Shown here in pieces: positions 11,751 through 22,607 of a stretch of 64,000 nucleotides of DNA. The stretch lies in contig NC_025260.1 in assembly GCF_000740895.1 (NCBI RefSeq), positions 806,001 to 870,000 of the forward strand, in the 5' to 3' direction. The DNA is from Theileria orientalis strain Shintoku (lineage: Eukaryota > Apicomplexa > Aconoidasida > Piroplasmida > Theileriidae). The position numbers and the translations under genes were made by a program. Positions within the stretch are counted from its first letter, which is position 1. Each line of letters opens with the position of its first letter. The notes under the pieces are model-generated. The model had not been told where the DNA came from. It worked only from the letters and a program-made list of their open reading frames with translations, and did not search any database.

Positions 11751-12224
11751 CACAGCAATCATTCACAGTTCTCACAGCGAGATTAGAGAATAAATATAAT
11801 GAAAAAGTACTCTTTAGTCAGTTATGGTGTATGCCGTGATTGCATATGTGTGTGTGTGATTTGCTAATGTGTGTGATTTGCTAATGTGTGTGATATGCTA
11901 ATGTGTGTAAGCGTGTTGTGCAAGTGCACTTGTTTTATGATATAGTGTCTACAGGAAGTGCAGGGACTGCATCTACAGGTGGTAGTACACCCGTGTGCGT
12001 AACTACAGTAGCTTCTACATGTACTCCAGGTATTCGCAACGAGAGTACTACGGCGACTACATGTATCTAAGACTAAGACTACTGTGGTAGGGGTACAGAG
12101 GCTAACTAGTGCTAGAGAAAGTAACTAGTGCTAGAAAGGCTAGCCGGGGGTACAGTAAATAACTAGTGCTAAAGAAAGTAACTAGTGATAGAGCAGGGTA
12201 AGTAGTGCTAGAGATGGTAGCAAA
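11751..12224. other. Intergenic with short repeats and a possible small exon
   Basis: Spacer between the convergent FAINT gene and the 12225-13435 gene. It holds about three copies of a GTGTGTGATTTGCTAAT-like 17-18 bp unit (about 11848-11910) and several ACTAGTGCTAGA-like units (about 12098-12215). The stretch 11950-12096 has coding-like composition, with an open frame rich in Tyr/Arg ending at a TAG near 12090. It could be a 3' exon of the FAINT gene, but no join is certain. Confidence 0.4.
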
Positions 12225-13435
12225 TTAGTTGCACAGAAGCCGCACCGCCTTCACTAACTCGTAGCTCGGCGAAAGGGGAATCTGGGACTTGATGCTGCAG
12301 TAGGTGCCGCGGAGGCGAGACTCGGAAATGCCCCAAAAAAGGTGCGCGTCGCTGGAGCCGAACAGCTTCAGACACTTGCAGGGGTTCGTGGCAGAGTCCT
12401 CGTGGGAGCCGCCGCTGTAGCCAGTCTCGAAGTGCTTCCCGAACTTTAGCGAGTTGATGATGAAGCCGTACACGGACTTGGGAAATAGAATGCCGCACAC
12501 GTTCAGCACCGATATGTGCTTGAAGCGCTGCGGGTTGTTAGTGCCCGGGTAGCAGTAGTCGAAGGCGTGGCCGAGGAGCCTGAGGATGAGGATTTTGCAG
12601 AAGTCAGACTGCACCTTGGACGGCAGGTTCGGGTCGCACCAGACTGCCTTGAGGCAGTGCTCCTCGGGGTCCAGAAGCTCAACGATGCCCCCGGCGAAGG
12701 GAATGTACTGGACCTCGTTCGAGTCGTAGCTCTTGGCCTTGTTGGCCTTCTTGCACGAAATGATCATGATGAACCCAACGATGCCAGGGTCGGAGATGTT
12801 CTTGATGAGCTGAATGTGTGTGAGATGTGTTTAAATCTCTAACGCTATTAAATATAAGTTTGGTGACTGACTAGGTAAGAGGTGCACCGTTGCCAGGTGG
12901 TACATGGCGGTTACCGGGCAAAGTAACTAGCTGCTTGCGGAAGTTTAAACTGCTTTTAAGTAATCTAGGGTACCTCTATTAGCTTGTTTCCGATTTCGTC
13001 CCCTGTGTGCATTTCCGCGAGCGAATCCACTTCGTTTTTCGACTGTTCCGAAAGCCTGGAACTCCGGAAGGTCTGTTCCGTTCTTCGTTCTGCGATATGG
13101 TTTTTGTTTAATGTAAACGTGATATCATAAGAGGAGGAGTAGTTCTGATAATCTACTTCGTTTAGCTTTTTGGTCCCCTTGGGGAGGCGAGAACCGGGCG
13201 ACGTCGAGTTCCTCAGGTTAATCGTCGTCGACAGCCTCTGAATCACGCTATACAGCTGCTTTTTGGACAGGTGTGAGCAGTTGCAAATTAGCTTTGAGAG
13301 GAGCTGCTTTTCGTTCAAAATGGAATCGTCTGTGAATGGAAGGGGCAGGATAAAACTAGACAGATCAGCCTCTGTTAAATACTTGTTTGTGCGATCCAGC
13401 AGCTCAGAAGTTAAATTAGTCACATACCCCTCCAT
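12225..13435 (-). CDS. Conserved-looking hypothetical protein, two exons
   Basis: Exon 1 is 13435-12974 and exon 2 is 12809-12225, joined in phase 0 across a 164-nt intron (donor GAG|GTACCC, acceptor ATTCAG|CTC), giving 348 residues. The N-terminal 150 residues are Ser/Lys/Asn-rich and probably flexible. The C-terminal 195 residues look like a compact globular domain, with hydrophobic strands (IVGFIMIIS), Cys/His/Gly-rich segments and a CYPGTNN motif. There is no signal peptide or membrane segment. I do not recognise the family. The gene is convergent with the FAINT gene and divergent from 13716-14168, sharing a 280-bp promoter region with it. Confidence 0.6.
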
Positions 13436-13715
13436 ATATTTATGCGGTCATGTTTGCTTTTACAAAAGAATAAAAAACGCTGTTCGTAGTTTTACACATC
13501 ATTTCGGTAGGGAAAGCGTCCCCATAGGTACAAAATAGAGAACTAAAACACAAATGATTCATAATTTTAAGCATTGTAATAGTTAAATATGAATTAATGC
13601 TCATTGCGTCCACGTATACGTGCTTCAACTACCTCGTTTCACTAGCTTTTCATTCTTTGAAAAACACCTTTAAATTTTTATTTTTTATTTTATTTTCAAC
13701 TACATTTATATATTC

Positions 13716-14168
13716 ATGGGATTTTTCTGTGTATTATCGAATATCGCATTGTTGCCTCTGAAGTTCTTGAGGTATAAAGGTTCCAGCAGCCGTACCAGGG
13801 AGAGGGTAATTAAACTCGGAATCTTGTGTCGCAAATCATGGGTGTTTTTCCCTCCCCTCATGCTCTATCAGTACCTGCGACAGGTATGGTATTTATTTTA
13901 TATTTTCAGATCAATGTAAGCAGTTATAACTTATCTCCTTTAGACTGACAAGGATTTATATACAACGGAACTGTTGTACAAAAACTCAACGAGCAATGAC
14001 CCTACTTCCTTTTACGACCCTAAGAAGCCGAAACATTTGAGGAATTGGAAGATTCAGAGCGATTTGGCCCTGTTATCTCTGGTGGCAAACCAAAAATACT
14101 CAAATGAGGAGGAAGCTGTGAATCCAGAGGAAAATACTGATGATTCGGAGCCTAATGAGAAATCGTAA
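13716..14168 (+). CDS. Small two-exon hypothetical protein
   Basis: ATG at 13716; exons 13716-13883 and 13944-14168 join in phase 0 (donor CAG|GTATGG, acceptor TTTAG|ACT), giving 130 residues. The N-terminus is hydrophobic with interspersed Arg/Lys (residues 1-56), resembling a membrane anchor or organellar presequence. The C-terminus is acidic and ends in Glu/Asn/Ser. A central motif SFYDPKKPKHLRNW is likely the conserved part. The family is not recognised; a mitochondrial role is only a guess from the N-terminus. Confidence 0.55.
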
Positions 14169-14385
14169 ACTATTTGTGCCGTTTTATATAAATAGTAGCT
14201 TTTAAATTGCTTAATTTGTTACCATTGTGTATTTTGCAGTTCACCACATACGTATTCGTGATTTTTATTCTAATTATGAGTACATTTGTAAAATACAGGT
14301 GGTTTTATTTATAATTTTAAAATGTGTATAAATAAGTAGTTGGTGTTTTATTTGTGTGTTGATCTAAAATAGTTTTAGCTGGCCC

Positions 14386-15759
14386 ATGGTAATGATGTTG
14401 TTTTATTCATTTGGGCTTCTAGCAGTTATACTCACTAAGATATCGCACACACTCGATATAAAATACTATTCTGATAAATTGTACCATGATGTTGCTAAAA
14501 ACTTCGCAAATAAGTGGTCAGAATCTGCAGATACTCAAATTCTTGTTCTCAATCCCAAATGTTAGTTTATTTAAATTTTATGCGGTAATTTTTTATTTTA
14601 TTTAGACGTAAAGAGGGTTGAGTTGGTTTTGCGTAAAAAATACGGAGGTGTGTTTCCAAAAATAACTCATTTTTACTTGTAGACAATGAAGTGAAGTACT
14701 TTAGGTACCTTGTAAACCATTTCTCATGTTTACTTTTCTCAGGAACATGTTAAAGGAGTTTCAGGAAAGGTATTTTAACTCGTTTGTTGTAATGTGTGCC
14801 TAGGGAGCTGAAAAATTACAATTCACAGCCTCTTTTTGACTCCGCTCTAAGGGTATGCACTGACCTATCACCAATTTTATCGTTTAGGATCACGTGAATG
14901 AGCACTTTGATGATAAGTATGTTCGTGAATTCCATAGATTGGATGACTCAAGTGTACGTTTCATGCCTTAGTGCTACAGCACGTTTGCGTTAACTCATTC
15001 TCGTCTGTCCCGCGTCTACTCTCTGTGATTTACAAAACCTGTAGGATAATTCTGAGGAACTTGTTACTGCTCGGATCATCATAAAGCTAATAAAACATGA
15101 ATTTGAGAAGGTATGGGTGAATAATAATTATTTTATATATTCTCCCGTCGCTTATTTTTTTCTTTAGTTTAATTTGATCAGGGATCAGTACATTACTCCC
15201 AACATGGAACGCTTTACTCAAATTAGGCACTTATCGCAGGAGTTACACCCTTACTCTGACACTCCCTGTAGTACTCAAGCAGGGTGTGATAAGCTTGAGA
15301 TGCTTATGAATTTGTGTTCCTACATTAGGGGTGGTACTAGCTTTGCCTACGACATTTTTGCCACCATGGTCCACGTGCTTGGCAATATGCTTTCTGTTCT
15401 TTGCGGTTGTATTTTCGTCGGACCAGCTCAAGTGTGCTTACTCAAAAACTTCCCAGTGCGTTTATTCATTGCGTTTACTATTTCACTTGGTCATTTACAT
15501 TAACAATGTTTGTCACTTTGACATTTGTATTAAATATTCTCTTATTGTTTTTTTAGTATACTTGTCGCATCCCCTACCCTGCTTTTAGTCAATTGTTTCA
15601 ATCTACTTACGGCGTTTGGGAACTGGTTTGTTTATTTTTTTTTTCCTATTTTTACTTTTAGGTTAAAATTACTACTAACCTTTGTCGTGTTTATGGAGGT
15701 TTCTTTCTTTTATACTCAATATTACTTTAGATATTGGATTTGGATCAAAGTTTGGTTAA
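14386..15759 (+). CDS. Eleven-exon secretory protein of unknown function
   Basis: The gene is made of very small exons: 14386/14392-14560, 14606-14647, 14683-14704 (22 nt), 14743-14769, 14804-14852, 14888-14953, 15045-15110, 15168-15455, 15557-15625, 15662-15698, 15731-15759. All introns are GT-AG, mostly 31-45 nt, and every phase agrees. The product is 287 residues from the ATG at 14392. It starts with a signal peptide (FGLLAVILTKISHT), continues with a charged helical region, and ends in a Cys-containing domain with a hydrophobic stretch (MLSVLCGCIFVGPAQVC) and an aromatic tail. At least six Cys in the C-terminal half suggest disulphides in an extracellular or organellar compartment. The family is not recognised. 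The last exon is the least certain: reading through gives a different short tail. Confidence 0.6.
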
Positions 15760-16098
15760 TATTATACCACTTATTTTTCTTTTACTTTAATATATCTACT
15801 CTTTATATTTGTTGTTTTTTTCTATGTTAACTACATCATATAAACACTTTCATGTTTTTCTTATTTATGTATATATTCGTGTATATTGTCTACTTTTTCT
15901 TATTATACATTACATTCACGTACTCGTATATTCATTCATATATACTCATCTGTGCACTCATTTAAGTACAAAGCATACCATGTGTAACATACATACATTT
16001 CCACAATTGGATCTCAATGTATACACATACTACTCTCCATAGCAGTTGATGCATTAACATTTATCTATCTTGTATTTTACAGAATAGTATATTGACCT
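15760..16098. other. Intergenic between convergent genes
   Basis: Very AT-rich 3' flank shared by the eleven-exon gene and L9. It has many TATA/TTTTT runs. I see no gene or structured RNA in it. Confidence 0.5.
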
Positions 16099-16760
16099 TT
16101 ACTCGTCGACGTTGCCCTTTTCGCTAACGTATATTCCGTCGAGGAACTGTCTTATGTCCTTTTTTCTCACGAGTGACGACTGGTGTATCAGTGCTGCTGA
16201 GCGCGACACTGACTCCACGTCCACTCCTGTCAGCACCAGCTCGTCCTTGACGCTTTCTGACTTCACGACCTTAACTCCAGGCAGCACCTTGACCACGCGC
16301 ACCTTTTTTTCTCCCAGGAAGTTGCGCACCTCCACTACCTTTCCGTCGTCGCTCACGTTCGAGTTGATTGGGAAATGTGCGTGTACCAGGCGCATCTTGT
16401 ACTGGTACTTTTTGCTGACTCCCGTCATCATGTTACTGATGTGTGTCAGGCATGTTCTCAGAGCTGCTATCTTGCTTCTTGATCCGAACCACAGCTTGAT
16501 CACCACTGACTTGTTGTCCTTGGACATGGCCAGGTCCACTGGCAGGTGCGTGAAGCTTCTCGTCAGCTCGCCGTACTTGCCCTTCACCGTCACCTTCCTC
16601 GACTTCACGGTAACAGTGACTAAATTATTATCGTCAACTTATGTGTTTATTAAGCGCTGATGTAGAGCATAAACAGAACAATATTGCATATTTAGATGAG
16701 GGGGCTAAACGTACCTTCCGGAGGTACCTTAAGTACCTGAGATGTGAACAAACTCTTCAT
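16099..16760 (-). CDS. RPL9: 60S ribosomal protein L9 (uL6)
   Basis: Component of the large cytosolic ribosomal subunit (uL6). Exon 1 is 16760-16715 and encodes the canonical start MKSLFTSQ. Exon 2 is 16637-16099, joined by GAAG|GTACGT and ATAAG|TTGAC, giving 194 residues, the usual length. Diagnostic L9 motifs: VTVKGKYGELTRSF, MRLVHAHFPIN, VRNFLGEKKVR, and the near-invariant C-terminal RQFLDGIYVSEKG. Without the small first exon the protein would lack its N-terminal strand, so the two-exon model is preferred. Confidence 0.95.
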
Positions 16761-17125
16761 TTTAATTAAGTGACCACAGCTAAATAATATTAATGTAATT
16801 ATGAGCTCAAATCTACGAGTAACTACTATGTATTAGTAGGTGGTGACATTCACATCACCATAATCTTCTATACATTAGGGTATCTAGTTCTCTACTATTA
16901 ACTTACAGGAAACTTTAAAATAAATATATATATTCGATATAAACGGAATTATAAGAATGATTAGGGAATTACAGATTTTTTGGCCACCCAACTTATTCCC
17001 CACTCTAGAATCATGAATTTCAATAGACTACACATCTTCCCAAAATATCCTTATACAAGCATTCAAAAAGCAACATATTTATTACTTTATAAAATTTTAC
17101 TTGCTATTCATTATTTTGCTTTAAG
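16761..17125. other. Intergenic, upstream of L9
   Basis: AT-rich 365-bp spacer between the L9 start and the uS15 stop, both on the minus strand. It should contain the L9 promoter. No gene or repeat is evident. Confidence 0.5.
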
Positions 17126-18248
17126 TTAGGTCAGGATTGGCACTGGGATGTAGCCTGTTCCTGATGCGGTTGGATTATGAATGACATATCTTCCACTGAC
17201 TCGTCTGGGATCCACTCCATATGGCCATGATACGCTTACTCGGTCTGGGTGCTTTTTTGGCTCTATAATAATGATCCATTAGTTTCAAATTAATGCACAT
17301 GTATTAATCAGTAAATTTCTATGTTTTTCATAAATACACTATTCAATTACAAGTATAATAGTACCATTGAAGTCCTTAGGAGGCGAATCTATGGGATGCC
17401 TCGTGTATGCTATTCTTTTACCAGATGGCAGTTTTATTGGCCTTGGTCTGAACCTTCCTGCAATCAAACTTATATTTATAACTCATACTCACCCCACCAC
17501 ATCTTTTGTCTTATTAAAAACTTACATCTGTCTCCGTCAACTCCAATTAGATTGATTGACTAAGAAAAGGTGACTCACTATCTGTGTATGACTAACCTTC
17601 GATCTATTCCTGGAATCTGGTGTCGAAAACAGTACACACTTAAGCTCTAAAACGTGTATTTGTTTCCAAAAATGCCTTACTTAGCAATTTACAGCAGTGT
17701 TCATACAGTTTAAAGTCCTCATTATACAGTCTCTTCATCAGCTTATGCCTTCTACTTAGCAGTAGTGCCATAGCTCTTTTGCGGCAGTTATCCTTTGGAT
17801 TCCTTATCAAGTGGGCCCTTAGATTCAATATTTTTTCCGATACACAGGCAACTGAACAACATATATGAAAATTACACATACGTTGGACTGGAGTGCTTCC
17901 GGTGTCGAAAGGCTGCTTTTGCAAGTGTTTCATTAAAATAAATGTCCGTGCTCTCCTTATTTCTCTGCCACTGGCGCACCTGAGACTTAAAGCCTTTTGA
18001 ATTCGTGGGTCAAGTTTAATCAGGTCTTCATGATTCCATCTTCCAACATATCCCTCAGGAATCAAGGATCTTTCTGCCAAAAATTCAGTCTCCGCCTTCT
18101 TATACCACTCAGTTTTGGGAGCCTTGACCTTTTCGAAAGGAAGGCCTCTGATTTTCTGTGTTTTCACAAAAGTAACCGAAAATCTCTGAATATGTACACA
18201 TTTTAAAAAATTTGTATTAAAAAGACCTTGAAACTGTTTGCAAAACAT
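17126..18248 (-). CDS. Mitochondrial ribosomal protein uS15 with C-terminal extension
   Basis: Five exons (18248-17681, 17646-17597, 17559-17493, 17457-17365, 17262-17126) give 304 residues; all junctions are GT-AG and in phase. The first exon encodes a basic, organelle-type N-terminus and then the S15 core: EKILNLRAHLIRNP, ALLLSRRHKLMKRLYNED and YEHCCKLL match the bacterial S15 helices that bind 16S rRNA. An apparent stop at 17640 lies just past a 34-nt intron (17680-17647). Reading across it adds about 115 residues, ending in a Pro/Arg/Gly-rich tail (GYIPVPILT). An organellar small-subunit role is established for the family; mitochondrion rather than apicoplast is inferred from the lack of a signal peptide. 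The start is 176 bp from the divergent TTC27 gene. Confidence 0.8.
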
Positions 18249-18424
18249 TAATGGTGGTATATACAGGTGAAATGAATTGAAAATGATTAAATTAATGTTA
18301 TTGTAGTGATAAGAGACGAGTGTACGTGTAAAGGATGTATATCATTGTACATTAATTAAAATCTGTAAAATTTGTATCAAATATATATGAGGAGTTGTTT
18401 TAGCTAGTTTTGCTTTTGTATAAT

Positions 18425-21400
18425 ATGAATTCTGCTCTTCTTTGGGATTTAGAGCTTATTCTCTTGGATCCTTCCAGTAAATTGAACCAGAAAAATGTAA
18501 ATAATATAAAATCAAAGTTCAAAACATATTATAATGTAAACAATACTGAAAATTTTGAAGAATTTTCAAAAAGATTTAATGAAGTTGTAAATTTTTTAAC
18601 CTTAGTTAAAAATTTGGACTTTTACAAAGCCATATTATCCCTAGAGAAACTTTTGGGGAAGCCAACATTTATTTTGGAACATCGTAAAGAGGATGCTTTT
18701 AATTCTAGCACCGATATATATAACCATGTTTGGGGCAGTGTGTATAAATTCGTGAATGAATCGGAAAATTCAAGTGACAATTTGGATGTTATTATTGTAT
18801 TGGGGGCCTGTATATTGTTCATAAACATTTTCGTAAGGATAAACTGGCTAGGTCCGCCCTTCTCGTTGTCTTTGGAGTCGGAAAGAGTCCTATCTGAGAA
18901 GTACCAGAAGAAGGCAGTAAAGGACGAACTTGATGACGCGGAGATATTAAACGAGTCTTTGGTTTGTTTGATAGATCGCCTGAACCTGAGTGAATCGCGT
19001 TCGTCGTTTTTGCTCGATAAGATACACAAGGAGTTCAAAGATAAGTGTGTACTTAAGTCACCAGAACTGTCCTTGATCGACACTAAGTTAACGGATAAGG
19101 AGGTGAACTTTCTTAAGTCGGTTATATATGAGTTCACAGTCGATGGCGAAAGCGTGTACTACGGAGTGAGCGGGATCCAATATTTGTACACATCACTGCT
19201 GTTAATTGGAGTTCTGGATAAGTGCAGGAATAATGGAGCGCCTGGACTTGAGTCCCTTGAAATCTGGAGGTCAAGGGTAGCGTACCTCTGGCAATTGATA
19301 GTGGAGGATGCCAGCGTAACGCAATGTGCGACGCTGTACAACTGTACCATAGTCAACTACATTAACTTGTTAAAGGAGTCGGAGGTAGGTTTCTATCCGC
19401 GAATTTTAATTTATAGGTGCTTCAAGAGGACTTCAGCGTAGATTTGTGTGATCCAGACCTTCTGGACGTAATTAAATTGGAATCACTGAAAAAGGAGGAG
19501 GATTCTTCACTCACATGTAGCATCATATCCAACTTCACAACACACAAGTTGGATTTAGACGCGAATTTGAGGGCATATATGCTGATTGAGTTGATGCAAA
19601 AGCTTCCACTGTATAACCTGAACAGGCTGTATGACACGATATACGATAAGGTGTCATTGTACCTGGGCTTCACATTTGAGTTCACAGGAAAGCTCGGAGT
19701 AAGGAGGAGGCACCAGAAGAAGTCGATCCCTCAGTTGATAGTAGACTACAAAAAAACGCACGTAAACAACCACCACGAGGCATCCTCAGTTGATACGCCA
19801 GTAAACATAACATTGGACGAGATATACGGAGAAAGTGACATTTATGAGACGCCAAAGCTGGACGAGTCTGAAAGCGTGGAGACACTGAGCGAGATGGAGC
19901 AGCTGTTTCTGCTGTCGAAAGGACTTAACATTTTGCACAACGCTCCCCAAAGCGACGAGTTGGCACTGGAATTCATAAATACTATCGCAACCACTTGTCT
20001 AAGAGGTAAGGGAAATACACTCATTGATGTTTATGTTGCTAATTATGTGTATATGGTTGCCGTTAGCAACACCAGTATAGTTCATGACAGTAACAATGTG
20101 TAGAGGAAACTACGGAGCAGAATAATTGGATGATAGCATCGACGAGTCTATGGCTGAGGTGTAAAACAGAGTACAGCAGAACGAAGACAATAGAGAGAGC
20201 AACATTGCAGCTTCACTCGATAAGTGACAGTTTCTATGGTATTTTAGCCATTTGTACTAATGTAAATAAATTTAGAGCACAAGCCACAGAATAGAATGGA
20301 GTACTTCTTTGGAGTAGGATTTCCAAGCACATGGAACATAAAGAGAGAGATAGGTAATTTTGTCAAAAAGGGTAGAATGATAAATATTTTTAGCGAAGAA
20401 CATGTATTACATTGGATCATTTAGAACAGTAAGTGAAAGTGGCGTAAAAATTTAATTACACAGGCCTTTGATATATATAAACAACTACACCTTTGGGAGG
20501 ACGCCATACAATGTTTGCTGATATCAGATAGGAAAAATGAAGCACGAGAACTGGTACGTATACATATGAGTGTGAATATTGATAATGAATGACATTCAGG
20601 TCAACCAGAGGATAAAGATTTTGCCGACCCCGAAGCTATATTGTTACCTGGGTGACATAGAAAATGATGTAGAATATTATAAAACAGCCTGGTACGAAAA
20701 AGAGATATTGATTACTAACTATACAATAACGAGTATAAATATGAGTCTAAATGCTGATACGAATATTAATTTAATATGTATATAACGTATATTTAATTTC
20801 AATATAACAATATAGATAAATAGATTCCAATACACTCATAAATAAATGTTCAGGAAACTATCAGGAGAAAAGTTGTCTAGAGCAGTGAGGTCACTGGGAG
20901 CAAGGAGCTTTAACGATGGCAAGTTCGAAGAGGCCATTGAGTACCTGGAGAAGGCGCTACGTCTGAACCCAATGAACGAACAGACGCAGTTCCTGCTCGG
21001 ATGCGCACACATCAAGGTGGCGAACTTTAGGTCTGCGCTGAACGCGTTCTCCAGGGTGGTTTCACTGAACCCGGAAAACGCAGACTCCTGGGCAAACATA
21101 GCTTCGTGTCACATGAACGTAGGCCTTTAATCAAATTTCATTTCATTCAGTTGAACAATATGCAAAGCGGAAAGGTGGCAGTGCTGCAGGCAATAAAGCA
21201 CAACGGGGCCAGATGGCAGTTCTGGAAGATGCTCTTGATAACCTCGGCAATGGTATGAAAACTCACTGTCTAATGTGTTTTAGGTTAAAGACGTCCAGAC
21301 CGTTTGCACGGCAATGAAGACACTGGTAGATCTGGGAAAGGTGAGGGGTTAACTATTTTAGCAGGATCACTATCACCACGTGCTGCTATTTATTAGATCA

Positions 21401-22036
21401 ACATGTTTGAAAAAAAATACACACAAATTGAATGAACACCATGGTTTATGTGCAAACACATAGATTCAGTGTGTATGTGCGAAAATAAATACGCCAAGGC
21501 ACTAAATGTATTTTCAGAAGTCTGAAGTCGACGTCTGGGTCTTCGCGTTCTTGGTGGAGTCGGCCTCTGGAGCGACTGGGAACCTCGCGTCCCTGATCGA
21601 CGCGACGCTGAAGCACGTCACCGGCAGCCTGACTGAAAACGCGGACGTCTGGGGACTATACGCCAAGCACCTGAGTTTCAAGAGGGACTACGTAGGAGCG
21701 CTGGAGGCGGCGTTCAAGCAGTACCGGAAGGTGGAGCAGCAGATCCTTTCGACGTTCACCGAGAAGAAGGACACTGACGAGCTGCAGACCGAGTTCGACG
21801 TGGCGAACGTGAGGAGGCTCACGAACTCGCTGAGCTCGATGGTCATGCTGCTTAAGCGCATGACGCCGGCCCAGAGGAGCGAGCACAGGGCCAGCGTCGT
21901 CGAGACGCTCAAGGTCGTTAAGGGCCGAGTGGACTCGCGGACGCCGCAGGTGAACGAGCAGTTCTCGAAAGAGGTCGATTTACTGCTTGAAAGCGCGGAA
22001 GTCGAGGACGTGATTGCTGTGTACGAGCACACCTAG
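18425..22036 (+). CDS. TTC27: TTC27/Emw1-family tetratricopeptide protein
   Basis: Eleven exons give 973 residues: 18425-19384, 19417-20005, 20104-20238, 20276-20353, 20394-20428, 20464-20553, 20600-20691, 20854-21118, 21151-21252, 21284-21340, 21518-22036. Phases agree at all ten introns. The N-terminal 500 residues are the divergent helical region of the family. From exon 6 the match to animal TTC27 is clear: a segment like LWEDAIQCLL, then PKLYCYLGDI, then tandem TPRs (NEQTQFLLGCAHIKV, NPENADSWANIASCHMN) and a helix like GARWQFWKMLLITS. In yeast the homologue Emw1 is essential and linked to cell-wall integrity; human TTC27 has been linked to folding of large spliceosomal/elongation factors. 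The exact role here is unknown. The ATG at 18425 is the first in frame. Confidence 0.85.
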
Positions 22037-22185
22037 AGTCTAGTTTACAAATTTAATCTGCAGCTGTTTACACATGCAGTGCCCTGATTCAAAATTATTC
22101 AGTTTACTTTTTACGTGAATACGACAGTGTTTAGTACTTTTAATTTACCGACTTATTGAACCCTGAGTGCCTTAATATTTTGTTC

Positions 22186-22484
22186 ATGATGGCCATCAGT
22201 ATATGTTCTGATGGCAACCTCAAGTCGCGTTTGGACTTAATTGATCCGTTGAGTAGAATCTTCATTTGCAACATTCCGACAAAATTTAGCAAGGTTCGTT
22301 CCTGTGGCTCATTTTCTTTTAGGCCAAGCTGAAGAAGAGCTGTGACAAGTACGGCGGCATTGAGGTGTACGTTTTCCAGGACGCCGACTTCGACATGGGC
22401 TGGGCTCTCGTCGGCTTCTCTTCCCGTCGCTCTGTCAAGAGGCTGATTAGACAGATAAACAGGAGCAGGATCGTCAGCGAATAG
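22186..22484 (+). CDS. Small RRM-type RNA-binding protein
   Basis: Two exons, 22186-22293 and 22323-22484, joined in phase 0 across a 29-nt intron, encode 89 residues that are almost wholly one RNA-recognition motif. RNP2-like RIFICNIP, RNP1-like MGWALVGF and the second helix RRSVKRLIRQIN are visible, with an acidic loop (VFQDADF) where canonical RRMs have an Arg/Lys-rich RNP1. The start is one of two adjacent ATGs (22186 or 22189). The gene lies tail-to-tail with the RS-rich RRM gene. A pre-mRNA or rRNA processing role is likely but not shown. Confidence 0.65.
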
Positions 22485-22607
22485 AATGTTTAATGTTTAT
22501 ATTTGAATGCCTACGTAGCTGCCCATTAAGATTGGTATGTACATGTGCAAGTATATGTTTGTATGTACATGTGCAGAGCGCCTAGTGCTCGTTAACAGAT
22601 AGTTAAA

